From: Gammaproteobacteria bacterium
Lineage (GTDB): Bacteria; Pseudomonadota; Gammaproteobacteria; Steroidobacterales; Woeseiaceae
Assembly (NCBI GenBank): GCA_029863125.1
Contig: JAOTWB010000002.1
Coordinates: 1 to 64,000 of the forward strand
DNA length: 64,000 nt
Direction: 5' to 3'
Shown: in pieces, positions 51,501 through 59,796 of the stretch
How the letters are laid out: each line of letters opens with the position of its first letter
How positions within the stretch are numbered: the stretch's first letter is position 1
The notes under the pieces: model-generated
Seen by the model: the letters and a program-made list of their open reading frames with translations, nothing else
The model's database searches: none
Told to the model about the DNA's origin: nothing
Made by a program: the position numbers and the translations under genes

Positions 51501-52508
51501 ACCGAGCACCAGATCTGGAAACCGTCCGGAGACAGCGTTCTTGCCGCGACGCCGGATGCCAGTCGCGTCGTTATCGGTGACCGCGAAGGTCACGTACACG
51601 TCTTTGCGGCAGGCGTCAGCGCGGCCGACATGAAAGCGATCAGTGAAGATGTCAGTTTCGTCGGGCACAACGCCGAGGTCCGGGTGCTCAGTCTGAATGC
51701 CGACGGATCACTGGTCGCAAGTGCGGCATCGGATGATTCGATCCGAATCTGGGACACTGACAGCGGACAACCACTCCCTTACACCGCAGAAGTTTCGGGA
51801 GCCGCGGTCACTCGTATGGTTTTCTCGCCGGACTCGTCGCTGCTCGCGGTCCTGAATGACGACCATGTCCGGCTGCTCTCTGTCGACAGCGGCGAACTGA
51901 TCGCGGAGTTCGAACTCGGAGGGCTTCACTCAGGCATCGCTTTCGCGAAAGACAGGCAGCTCTATATCGGTGGCGACAACGGCGCTCTGCGATTGATCAG
52001 CAGGGCACCGGACGGGGCCTGGAATCTGACAAACCTGTGGCAGGGAACATCGGCCATTCGCCGGCTCGAAGCTTCGCCGGATGGCGAGTACCTAATACTT
52101 GTTGATGCGGACAATCTGGCAAGCCAGTTCGTCCTGGCCGACGGCCGCATCGCTGACGAAGTCCTGCGGCTGCCGGCGGTGGTTCGGGATGTCACTTTCG
52201 GCAGCGGCGGCAGGGTCGCTCTGTTTCGCACCTCGCGCTGGGTGCACCGAGCCAGTTCGTCAATGGGCGGCCTGATGTGGCAGGACAGCGTGTTTGTACC
52301 CAAGACGTTTCAGGGGGCACGGATCGTCTCCGGCAGCAAGGCCGCTGGTAATCGCATGTACCTGCCGGCCGCACGTAACGGTTTTGTTGAACTTCTCGAG
52401 TTGAATTTCAGGGGCTCGGCAAGCCCCGGGCTATTCGGAAACAGGGACAAGTTGGTCGAAGAATGGCAGTCTCGCCTCCGAGGCAGCGTCGTTCCGCCGG
52501 CGACCTGA
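48501..52508 (+). CDS. AAA ATPase / TM / P-domain / WD40 fusion protein
   Basis: 1335 aa from the GTG at 48501, which has GGGAG 7-8 nt upstream. Part 1 (about 15-375) is an AAA-like domain with Walker A LAPDRSGKSSLIA and Walker B IVVFVDEIQ. A membrane helix lies at about 384-406 (PAIVAASLFLFALIPFLY). Part 3 (about 590-695) resembles the proprotein-convertase P domain: RIGLTLNISHTRLSDLRIKIIAPSGRTVEV, LSGTWSISVRDESPGIAGQFVGWNL. Part 4 (700-1320) is a WD40 propeller pair (e.g. IRIWDTDSGQPL, VRVLSLNADGSLVASAASDDS). Domain topology suggests ATP sensing inside and a large periplasmic part. Divergent partner: the RIO-like kinase. Confidence 0.85.
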   Translation: MAGEFNEKETGDERAELDSTGEFFSVGAPLHAVRAGYIRRRADDLLYDALISGRYAHVLAPDRSGKSSLIAATAARLENNGFKVAVLDLAQIGVRDGGGDPGRWYYNVAYRLLRQLRIRFDLQSWWQDKSILSNRQRLVDFYSEVILQYVPERIVVFVDEIQCIDEVQSADQLLASIRAAHNARTTDPDFSRLSFVLLGECDPVSLIEEAELSPFGVTQEVLLSDFSREDLDLFATELNLDNQAAAAALDRIYFWTRGQPYLSQKLARSIVREGASGDVAAQIDRIATQQLAGRAALHSEPHMSHIHRAIVNDERRQEPLLNLYGKIRKGVEVAADLGSPLQRRLMAVGLLEIDEDGVLRIRNRLYERVFTARWANENLPIRWRVPAIVAASLFLFALIPFLYTQWLPRPYMDILTSTTVAEETAGEAYRNLRSFPGHADIADSLYQTFLTQRARLATEQGDIDRIRTLVLELPDAARLAEQLDAQFWDRKVLAAKRLERRDDALLASLQSLVLATVQRRQRAANLIGDDYPLLIASLPVQSSSRTVFDPVSMVLTSAEGARISQWSLATQGLQQREDWSVTALEVIPLVRRVVMDREGVVRRIGLTLNISHTRLSDLRIKIIAPSGRTVEVETGLDRASSGDDIVIAPQQLRTLIGESLSGTWSISVRDESPGIAGQFVGWNLNLNSQGIIEEFQRGLNIPDPVERETDSIWFDDGGRYAVARAKQSDSARIWDLAFAEPVRAIAVNESEAIIGLDAGARHLVTATQDSVNLWDTASGDRSMSISVGSASSSAELTGDGTHLFVARRSDIETKLELWSLENGKIAAELAVAGAPALVAIDATGNRVAVADYDRAVRIWDFAKGALPAQIDLPAQPSAIELAAGGSALGVIHGDSGVSIWSIDRPKRPLLEESGAGRWQLVFSPSGSSVLAGRPDIGFQTYGSEDGRLIGPPIGIRSDAFSSDLLAYSDDEQVVITGTPNSMVRIWKAPTAGDDAAIVEATEHQIWKPSGDSVLAATPDASRVVIGDREGHVHVFAAGVSAADMKAISEDVSFVGHNAEVRVLSLNADGSLVASAASDDSIRIWDTDSGQPLPYTAEVSGAAVTRMVFSPDSSLLAVLNDDHVRLLSVDSGELIAEFELGGLHSGIAFAKDRQLYIGGDNGALRLISRAPDGAWNLTNLWQGTSAIRRLEASPDGEYLILVDADNLASQFVLADGRIADEVLRLPAVVRDVTFGSGGRVALFRTSRWVHRASSSMGGLMWQDSVFVPKTFQGARIVSGSKAAGNRMYLPAARNGFVELLELNFRGSASPGLFGNRDKLVEEWQSRLRGSVVPPAT

Positions 52509-52538
52509 GCTGATTCGCCGAAGGTCCACCCGCGTCAC

Positions 52539-54440
52539 TCAGCGCATGTCGCCGCGCAATGTTCTGACGAGCAGTTCCAGCCGTTCCGCGGTCACTTCGG
52601 ACGGCCGGAGGGGAGCGCCGAACGAGACCGGAACTCGCGCGAACAGGCGACCCGGGATCTTTCTGATACCTCCTGATCGTCTGCGGCTGAACCAGCTGCC
52701 CCATAACCGTCCCAGTGCAGCGGGCACGACGGGGACAGCGCGCCTCTGGATAATCTTCTCTATGCCTGGCCGAAAACGCTGAATCTCGCCGTCGGATGTA
52801 ATCGCGCCCTCTGGAAAAATGCAGACGATATTTCCAGCAGCAAGCTCCGCATCGACTTTTTCAAATGCTTCATCCATCAGCCGCTTGTCTTCTCTCGCTG
52901 ACGCGATGGGAATTGCCTTTGCGGTCTTGAACAGGAACTTCAGGAACGGTATTTCAAAAATCTTGTACCACATGACAAATCGCATCGGGCGGCGCACTGA
53001 CCCGCCCAGGATAATTGGATCCATGAAGCTGACGTGGTTGCATACAACAACTGCCGGGCCCGTGTTCGGGATATTCTCGAGGCCGGTCGTACGAATTCGG
53101 TAGAGAACGTTTATTGCCAGCCACGCCAGGAATCGCATCAAGAACTCGGGCAGCAGCGAGTATATGTAGATTGCCACAGCTGCATTCAGCACGGCGATGA
53201 TCACGAATAGTTCGGGAATCGAGAACCCGGATTTGAGTACGATGATTGAAAGTACGGCTGCGGCCACCATCAGCAGCGCGTTGATGATGTTGTTCGCCGC
53301 GATAATTCGCGACAAATGCTGGCGCTTGGATCGCTTCTGAATCAACGCATACAGCGGGACGCTGTAAAAGCCGCCGAAAGCCCCGAGCAGAGCAAGATCG
53401 GCCAATATGCGCCAGCTGCCGCTGCGGTCAAGAAATTCGCCGATAGTTAATGCGGCGACACTGTGGGAGTCGGGCTGGGCGAAGTACAGATCGACTGCGA
53501 ACAGGCTGAGACCAATGGATCCGAAGGGCACCAGGCCGAGTTCGATTCGATGTCCGGACATTCGTTCGCACATTAACGCACCGATGCCGACGCCAACCGC
53601 AAATGCGATCAACAGGGTCGTTGTTATGGCTTCGTTACCATTGAGTATTTCAAGCGTGTAGGCGGGTATCTGGATGGTCATCGCCGACCCGAAGAACCAG
53701 AACCAGGAAATGCCGAGTATTGACAGAAAAACGCTGCGTTCTTCGCGCGCGAACTGGACCATGCGCCAGGTTTCCTTCCAGGCATTCCAATTGATCTTTA
53801 GCATCGGGTCTACGGCTTGAGTGGCCGGAACCTGCCGGCTCGCCAGGTATCCCGTCAGCGCGACAACAATGAGACACGCGCCGAGCACGGATCGCTTGCT
53901 TATACCCAGGCCGCCGGCGATTTCGTTGCCAACGGCGACGCCACCAATGATAAGTCCCAGGATGATTGCAATATACGTTCCGGACTCAACGAGGGCATTG
54001 CCGCCAACCAGTTCATCATCGGCCAGGTGCTGCGGCAGGTATGCGTACTTGACCGGGCCGAACATGGTCGACTGGCAGCCCATGAGGAATAGCACCAGCA
54101 GCAGGAGCGAGTAGTTTTCGGAAACCAGGGCAATAGCCGCGAGCGACATAAGGACGATTTCGAGAATCTTGATTCGACGGATGAGCATCGACTTCTCGAA
54201 CTTGTCCGCAAGCTGGCCGGCCGTAGCTGAAAACAGGAAGAACGGCAATATGAAAAGACCGGCTGCGACATTCGCGAGTTGGGTGTGGTCCATCCCGGCA
54301 ACGAGTATGCCCTGGAAAGTAATCAGGATGACGAGGCCGTTGCGAAAGATATTGTCGTTCAGGGCGCCGAGGAATTGCGTGGCGAAGAACGGGGCGAATC
54401 GCCGCTGGCCGAGGAGCGTGAATTGGCTCGATCCTGACAA
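52539..54440 (-). CDS. MFS transporter fused to PlsC acyltransferase (LplT-PlsC type)
   Basis: 633 aa from a TTG at 54440 (MSGSSQFTLLGQRRFAPFF) with AGGGA about 9 nt upstream; the frame extends to 54533. The N-terminal 12-TM MFS part (about 10-410) begins FATQFLGALNDNIFRNGLV, like the lysophospholipid transporter LplT. The C-terminal part (about 425-630) is a PlsC acyltransferase: NHVSFMDPIIL (HX4D), IPIASAREDKRLM and FPEGAITSDGE (FPEG). In many relatives a third AMP-ligase domain follows (Aas); it is absent here. It probably imports and re-acylates lysophospholipids at the inner membrane; acyl-ACP or acyl-CoA must come from elsewhere. Confidence 0.9.
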   Translation of the reverse strand: MSGSSQFTLLGQRRFAPFFATQFLGALNDNIFRNGLVILITFQGILVAGMDHTQLANVAAGLFILPFFLFSATAGQLADKFEKSMLIRRIKILEIVLMSLAAIALVSENYSLLLLVLFLMGCQSTMFGPVKYAYLPQHLADDELVGGNALVESGTYIAIILGLIIGGVAVGNEIAGGLGISKRSVLGACLIVVALTGYLASRQVPATQAVDPMLKINWNAWKETWRMVQFAREERSVFLSILGISWFWFFGSAMTIQIPAYTLEILNGNEAITTTLLIAFAVGVGIGALMCERMSGHRIELGLVPFGSIGLSLFAVDLYFAQPDSHSVAALTIGEFLDRSGSWRILADLALLGAFGGFYSVPLYALIQKRSKRQHLSRIIAANNIINALLMVAAAVLSIIVLKSGFSIPELFVIIAVLNAAVAIYIYSLLPEFLMRFLAWLAINVLYRIRTTGLENIPNTGPAVVVCNHVSFMDPIILGGSVRRPMRFVMWYKIFEIPFLKFLFKTAKAIPIASAREDKRLMDEAFEKVDAELAAGNIVCIFPEGAITSDGEIQRFRPGIEKIIQRRAVPVVPAALGRLWGSWFSRRRSGGIRKIPGRLFARVPVSFGAPLRPSEVTAERLELLVRTLRGDMR

Positions 54441-54610
54441 TGGTCCGCGTCCCTGTAATGAGTACCGCGTCACTATAGCGCGAAAAAAAGCGAAATCAGC
54501 TCGAAAAAGTGGGAACCAACACAGCCACCGCAATTTGACAATTTTGATATTATGCGGCTGACGGTACGAGGTTTCTTATACCAGACGCTAAATAGGACTG
54601 ATTACACCTT

Positions 54611-55201
54611 ATGACGAAGCGCCTTACATTGTTGCTTTGCGGCATCCTGATGCTGGCCGGTTGCGAAAAGGAACCGCCGGCCCGGACCGTTACCGAATTC
54701 GTCGAGAATCCGATATTGCTCGAAGCGGCGATGGTTCGGTGTAGCCAGGATCGTGCCAAGAGCCGTTACGACGCAGAATGCATAAACGCGCGTCAGGCAG
54801 TTGCCCGTATCCAGGCCCAGGAAGAAGCGGCCGAAAAAGCGGCGCTGGAAGCCAGGTCAGAACAAAAGAGAAAGGCCTTGCGGCGTACGCAGGCAGCTGC
54901 TGCCGAAGCACGGCGTCGTGCAGCCGAAGCGCAACGACTTCGTGAGGAGACTGAGTATCTGGCGCAGTTTGGCGTCGAACCTGCGGGCGAAGTTGAGGCG
55001 AGCAATCCGCTGGCCGAAGGCAATCTGCCGGTCGCCGTCGTTCCCGAAGAGCAGGAAGTCGCCGGCGCCGCCGCAGAAATCGAATCAGCGGCGGATGGCG
55101 ACGACGCTCCAGTTCTCGACGCGGCGTCAGAGCCAGCTGTGTCGGATCTCGAGTCGATCCGCGAAGAACTGCGCCGCCGCAGCGAAGAGGTCGAGGACTA
55201 G
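54611..55201 (+). CDS. EexN-like lipoprotein with charged coiled coil
   Basis: 196 aa. Lipoprotein signal MTKRLTLLLCGILMLAGCEKE (lipobox LAGC, Cys18). Residues 25-65 (TVTEFVENPILLEAAMVRCSQDR then ECINARQAV) match the EexN-type motif with its Cys pair, known from conjugative entry exclusion, but seen widely outside plasmids. A long Ala/Glu/Arg-rich coiled coil (about 68-120) and an acidic C-terminus follow. No conjugation genes are in the window, so an entry-exclusion role is not supported. Its 3' end overlaps the convergent mechanosensitive channel by 4 nt. Confidence 0.75.
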   Translation: MTKRLTLLLCGILMLAGCEKEPPARTVTEFVENPILLEAAMVRCSQDRAKSRYDAECINARQAVARIQAQEEAAEKAALEARSEQKRKALRRTQAAAAEARRRAAEAQRLREETEYLAQFGVEPAGEVEASNPLAEGNLPVAVVPEEQEVAGAAAEIESAADGDDAPVLDAASEPAVSDLESIREELRRRSEEVED

Positions 55202-56274
55202 CTTTCTGCCGGCGGCATCGTCCGCACATGAAGGTCCCGCTGTGGAAACGGAATAACGATATTGTTTTCGTCTAGCGCCTTATAAACAGCGCAATTCAGC
55301 TCATGGATGACACGACCACGGTCGACTGGCCGCGCGATCCAACCAAGCAATTCAAAATTGAGGCTCGAATCGCCAAACGCGCGAAATCGAACGCGCGGTT
55401 CCGGATCAGCAACAATGTCCGCATTATCCTTTGCGACTGATTGCAGAACTTCGATAACCTGATCAATGTCGCTGCCGTACGCGACACCAATGGCAACACG
55501 AATTCTGTGTTGCTCGGAAGGGCCGCCGGCTTCATTAATAATCTTGCCGTTACCGATTATTCCGTTCGGAACCGTGATTTCTACGTCATCGCGCGTCAAT
55601 ATTCGTGTGCTTCGTAGTCCGATGTTTGTGACAATGCCGCGTTCGCCCGTCTCCAGGATTATGAAGTCCCCGGTCTTGTACGGTGCGTCCATGATGATGG
55701 AAACGCCGGCGAAAAGATTTGAAAGCGTATCTTTGGCGGCAAAGCTGAGCGCCAGTCCCACGATGCCAGCCGACGCGAGCCATGCGGTTACGTTGATGTT
55801 CCACGCCAGGAAGAGGAAGTAACCGGTCAATGCGACCAGAATTATCTTCATCACGTTCTGCAGCAAAGACAGCATGCCGGTCTGCACGATCTTGCTGTCA
55901 TGAGTTCGACTAAAAGTCTTCACAAACAGAACCAGCAGGCTATTCAGCGTGCTGTACCAGACGAATATTGCGATGGTCTTGAGAATACCGAGCGTTACAA
56001 ACGTCGGTGCCTCGGGCAACCCGAGACGGCGGGTCGCAAGTCCGAAGCCAAGCAGAACGAAGGACAGGAACACGGGCTGGTGAATCAAACCGACCAACTC
56101 ATCATCGAAGTTGCTTGAGGATCGGTTGGCAATCCGGCCGATTATTCGGGAGATTATCCAGTCAGCGATTTTGCCGACAATGATGAAAACGGCCGCGATG
56201 ATCGCAGCCTGCAGATAGACGTTCGGACCAATCAACTCTGCGAGTTGCTGGACCCTGGCAATCAGATCATTCAA
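55198..56274 (-). CDS. MscS-family mechanosensitive ion channel
   Basis: 358 aa. Several N-terminal helices (about 20-165), pore helix with SAGIVGLALSFAAKDTLSNLFAG near residue 168, then the MscS beta domain (PYKTGDFIILETGERGIVTNIGLRSTRILTRDDVEITVPNGIIG near 197-240) and a C-terminal alpha/beta domain. It opens under membrane tension and releases osmolytes. It is slightly longer at the N-terminus than E. coli MscS, with one or two extra helices. It lies 20 nt downstream of the SYLF gene. Confidence 0.93.
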   Translation of the reverse strand: MNDLIARVQQLAELIGPNVYLQAAIIAAVFIIVGKIADWIISRIIGRIANRSSSNFDDELVGLIHQPVFLSFVLLGFGLATRRLGLPEAPTFVTLGILKTIAIFVWYSTLNSLLVLFVKTFSRTHDSKIVQTGMLSLLQNVMKIILVALTGYFLFLAWNINVTAWLASAGIVGLALSFAAKDTLSNLFAGVSIIMDAPYKTGDFIILETGERGIVTNIGLRSTRILTRDDVEITVPNGIIGNGKIINEAGGPSEQHRIRVAIGVAYGSDIDQVIEVLQSVAKDNADIVADPEPRVRFRAFGDSSLNFELLGWIARPVDRGRVIHELNCAVYKALDENNIVIPFPQRDLHVRTMPPAES

Positions 56275-56294
56275 CGGTCTAGTCGCTCAGGTGC

Positions 56295-57116
56295 CTAGTA
56301 GTTTGGGTCGTATTCTGTTTCGTCGATCTCCGGCTCGCCCGTTTCGGGCAGGCCGAAAGTTCGCACGCTGGAGCTTTCTTCGTCAGCCGGTGTCGTACCG
56401 GCCTGCATGCCGGGCGACGTTGGCAGTCGGCTGGTTTGGGCGGTCAGAATCTGCACGAACGTATTCGCGACATTTGGCGCGATGTTCGGCGAGCTGACGA
56501 ATATTTTCTCAGGGGTCATGCTGCTTGAACTGTAGAACGCGGCATTTGCCTTGCGGTCCATCGAAACGCCTGCGCCCTCGAGCGCGACTCCGGCGAACAG
56601 GCCCCGGCTGCGAGAATACGATACGACTTCAGCCTTGAACATGATATCAGTAGCGATGGCCGTATGTCGGCCCACCGGGCCCGCTGCGACGGATGCGTCG
56701 GCACCCAGCGTCAACTTGCCGCTCGCGATGCCGTCGACGCCTTTACGTGTCTTGAAAACCAGAATGATGTCCGTGGATTGGGCCCCGATTTGCCAACCGA
56801 AGCTTCCGCCCGTCAGCGTAATAAAGGCCGGGTTACTCCACGAACTATCGTCCTGGCGCACGACGAGAATGCCCTTGCCGCGGCGCGCACCAAGACCGAA
56901 GGCCGCCTTGACAACATTGGGTATGACCGCAACGGCGTAGGCATGCGAAAGCAGGTTAGGTGGAATCGTCTTTTCAGGGATCCGCAGCAGCTGATCAAGG
57001 ACATCAGCGGCGTCGGCGACTCTTTTTTCTTCGCGTGTCGCAGCGTAGCTTGTCGATGTGATGATCAGTGCCAGCAGTGACAGCATGGCAAGGAGGCGTG
57101 GGCTATTCATGGTCAT
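56295..57116 (-). CDS. exported SYLF/Ysc84-domain lipid-binding protein
   Basis: 273 aa (ATG at 57116 or 57110). Signal peptide MNSPRLLAMLSLLALIITSTSYAA. SYLF domain (about 35-215): LLRIPEKTIPPNLLSHAYAVAVIPNVVKAAFGLGARRGKGILVVR, then PAFITLTGGSFGWQIGAQSTDIILVF and LTLGADASVAAGPVGR, all hallmark segments. A Thr/Ser-rich tail with acidic end follows (ETGEPEIDETEYDPNY). It probably binds phosphoinositide-like or other lipids in the periplasm. Downstream is the MscS gene. Confidence 0.92.
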   Translation of the reverse strand: MTMNSPRLLAMLSLLALIITSTSYAATREEKRVADAADVLDQLLRIPEKTIPPNLLSHAYAVAVIPNVVKAAFGLGARRGKGILVVRQDDSSWSNPAFITLTGGSFGWQIGAQSTDIILVFKTRKGVDGIASGKLTLGADASVAAGPVGRHTAIATDIMFKAEVVSYSRSRGLFAGVALEGAGVSMDRKANAAFYSSSSMTPEKIFVSSPNIAPNVANTFVQILTAQTSRLPTSPGMQAGTTPADEESSSVRTFGLPETGEPEIDETEYDPNY

Positions 57117-57191
57117 GTCCGACAGGAAAATCGCTCATGAGTTCCATACTACGCCAAAAACCATCCGCAAAGTACGCGCATCGTTGGCTGG

Positions 57192-59198
57192 TTACTTGCC
57201 AGGAGACCGGTGTACTAGGATTGGCGGCAACGGATAGTCCAGTGTCGCGCAAACGGCCCGGATGAGTTCCGCCTCCCCGATCGACAGTCGCGCGTCGTGC
57301 GCCGCCGTTGCGCTTATGGCGCGCAGCAGCGTCTCGTTGCCCTTGCTGTTCAAGCCAAGCAAAACGTCCAGGCTGTGGTCGAGTGCCGCGACCGTAAAAC
57401 TTTGATCGGACTGATATTCATGGTCCCGTGCCCAGTCACCGAGCACCGCGCAACCGGCCCGAAAGGCCGCGTCGCTTTGCTCGTGCGACTCGTGGCCATA
57501 GTTCGCCAGTATTCGCAGCAGGTCGACGGCCGCCATGCGAAGTTCCTTCTTGCGCGAGCGCGTCGCCGTTCGGCGCCCGGACGGATCGATGGCAAGACCC
57601 AGGTTGCTCGTCAGTATTCGGTAGAAACAATACTCATAGAAATCGATCTCGCCATCGATTTCGATCATGCGCCTGGCCAGCGATGCCAGGTATCCAAGCT
57701 CCTGGGTCGGCCGTAGCTTGAGCGCCGGGAAGGCGATCGCAAGAAGCGGCAGACGATACTCAGCTCCGGTCTGGGCGAGTTCTTCGTAGTAACGCTGCAG
57801 CAGTCGCGCGCGCTCGGTGCCGAGCTGCTCTTTTGCCAGCGACAGCTGACGGTCCAGCGTCTTGCCGCTGCGGTCCAGGATTAGCGCGACAGTCAGAAGG
57901 TACGCAAAATCCTGCGAATGAGCCGCTCGATACAAGGACTCGGGAACAGACTGCCGGAGCTGCTGGGCATATTCGATGTGCTCGCTTTCGGGATCGCCTA
58001 CAGTTTCGGCGATCGAGTCGGCCAATACAGCCTCGCCTCCGTCCGCGAGCGCCGTTGTGATATCACCGGCAAGCCCGCTGTGTATCGCATCCGGGTAACC
58101 CACCGATCGGTGACGACGGGGATCAACGCGTGGAAAATCTGCCGGTTTAAAATTTGGATCCAGCGCCTGAATGCGTTGGACTAACGGTGGATGCGTCGCA
58201 TATAAACCAAAGAACTTGGCTCCGGTTCCGAATAGCATATGGCTGACTTCTTCAGGATCTGTCGACTTGATCAGTGAGCCCTCACTGTAGCCGCCAATCT
58301 TTTTGAGTGCGTTCGCAATGCCGTCTTTTTGTCGCGTAAATTGTACCGCGGACGCATCAGCAAGGTACTCGCGCTGTCGCGATACACTGGCTTTTATGAC
58401 ACGCGCAAAAAAAACACCGATGCTGCCAAGAACGGCCAGTCCCAGACCGATGACGAGAATGACCGGTGCGCCGCGATCACGGCGACTCGAAATAATGCTT
58501 CGGTGATGGCCACCGCGAACTATCATCCGGCCGATCAGTCCGAGAATCAGGATTCCATAGAGAATGCCCATCAGACGAATGTTCAAGCGCATGTCGCCAT
58601 TGAGAATGTGGCTGAACTCGTGAGCAATCACACCTTGCAGTTCGTTCCGATCGAGCAACTCGAGCGTGCCGCGCGTTACCGCGACAGCAGCATCGCTGGG
58701 TGTGAACCCGGCAGCGAATGCGTTAATACTATTTTCTTCTTCGAGTACATAGATTTCCGGGACCGGCACGCCGGACGCGATCGCCATCTCTTCAACTACG
58801 TTTCGCAAGCGACGTCGTAGCGGATCCTGGACGTCGGCCGGCACCAGGGTGCCACCCATGTCGGCCGCCACCTTTCCGCCACCGGAGGACAGCAGCGATG
58901 TCTTGACCAGGCTGGCACCTAGAATGAATAACGTCGTCAACAATGCGGCAACGCCCAGTATCGGCGCGTTTCGAGCGACGAAATCGCCCAGATCTTCGTA
59001 ATTGCCCGTTAGAATCGGCGACTGTTCGACGTCGAAAGCGCCGCGCGTCATGTCGTAACCCGTCGACGAGTAGCTGTACAGTACAAAGCCGACAATCGAG
59101 GTAACGCCGAGCACGATAATAATTGTGACGACGATATAGGCGCCCACCAGGCGTCGCGACGCCCTGCGTGCACGGTCCTGCGCGTCGAAGAAGTTCAC
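57192..59198 (-). CDS. membrane M48 metallopeptidase with long C-terminal extension
   Basis: 668 aa from a GTG at 59198, 8 nt after the lemA stop; the open frame extends to 59270 inside lemA. Two N-terminal helices (about 20-45 and 78-98), an HtpX-type M48 domain with EENSINAFAAGF, the zinc motif VIAHEFSHILNGD (HExxH) near residue 205 and two more helices, ending near 330. A helical extension of about 330 residues follows; its last part (HDARLSIGEAELIRAVCATLDYPLPP) looks TerB-like. LemA/M48 pairs are common. It would degrade or process membrane proteins. Confidence 0.9.
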   Translation of the reverse strand: MNFFDAQDRARRASRRLVGAYIVVTIIIVLGVTSIVGFVLYSYSSTGYDMTRGAFDVEQSPILTGNYEDLGDFVARNAPILGVAALLTTLFILGASLVKTSLLSSGGGKVAADMGGTLVPADVQDPLRRRLRNVVEEMAIASGVPVPEIYVLEEENSINAFAAGFTPSDAAVAVTRGTLELLDRNELQGVIAHEFSHILNGDMRLNIRLMGILYGILILGLIGRMIVRGGHHRSIISSRRDRGAPVILVIGLGLAVLGSIGVFFARVIKASVSRQREYLADASAVQFTRQKDGIANALKKIGGYSEGSLIKSTDPEEVSHMLFGTGAKFFGLYATHPPLVQRIQALDPNFKPADFPRVDPRRHRSVGYPDAIHSGLAGDITTALADGGEAVLADSIAETVGDPESEHIEYAQQLRQSVPESLYRAAHSQDFAYLLTVALILDRSGKTLDRQLSLAKEQLGTERARLLQRYYEELAQTGAEYRLPLLAIAFPALKLRPTQELGYLASLARRMIEIDGEIDFYEYCFYRILTSNLGLAIDPSGRRTATRSRKKELRMAAVDLLRILANYGHESHEQSDAAFRAGCAVLGDWARDHEYQSDQSFTVAALDHSLDVLLGLNSKGNETLLRAISATAAHDARLSIGEAELIRAVCATLDYPLPPILVHRSPGK

Positions 59199-59205
59199 TC
59201 GAAGT

Positions 59206-59796
59206 CTAGGTAAACGAGACGTCCGGTACTTCGCGCTTCTCTTCTGCTTCGATTTCAAGGAAGCTCGCAAGCTTAAAATCGAACGTATTGGCGATCATGT
59301 TGTTTGGGAAGTTCTGAGCCGTGTTGTTGTAGCCGAGGACGGCGTCATTGAACGCCTGGCGTGAAAAAGCCACCTTGTTTTCAGTGCTGGCGAGCTCTTC
59401 CTGGAATTGCATCATATTTTGATTCGCCTTGAGATCAGGATAAGCTTCAGCCAATGCAAAGAGGCGGCCGAGCGCGCTGCCCAGGGCGCCTTCGGAAGCG
59501 CCGAGCTTCTTGATAGCTTCTGCGTTAGCCGGGTCGGCTTTCGCGGCGTCAAGGCTGGAAACGGCAGTATTGCGAGCATTTACGACGGCCTCGAGGGTTT
59601 CACGCTCGTGTTTGATGTAGCCTTTGACCGCTTCGACGAGGTTAGGAATCAGGTCGTGTCGCCGGGTCAGCTGTACGTCGATCTGTGCGAATGCGTTCCT
59701 GACGCGATTGCGCTCGTTGATGAGTCGGTTGTAAATACCGATCGCCCATATCACTATCGCGGCAATTACGCCCAGGAAAATCAGGAATGAAGTCAC
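59206..59796 (-). CDS. lemA: LemA-family protein
   Basis: 196 aa. One N-terminal membrane helix (FLIFLGVIAAIVIWAIGIYN), then a helical bundle with NRVRNAFAQIDVQLTRRHDLIPNLVEAVKGYIKHE, LFALAEAYPDLKANQNMMQFQEELASTENKVAFSRQAFNDAVLGYN and FPNNMIANTF, the near-invariant LemA landmarks. Function is unclear; it is often co-encoded with M48 proteases, as here (gene follows after 8 nt). Its start overlaps the divergent apbE gene's start by 10 nt. Confidence 0.95.
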   Translation of the reverse strand: MTSFLIFLGVIAAIVIWAIGIYNRLINERNRVRNAFAQIDVQLTRRHDLIPNLVEAVKGYIKHERETLEAVVNARNTAVSSLDAAKADPANAEAIKKLGASEGALGSALGRLFALAEAYPDLKANQNMMQFQEELASTENKVAFSRQAFNDAVLGYNNTAQNFPNNMIANTFDFKLASFLEIEAEEKREVPDVSFT

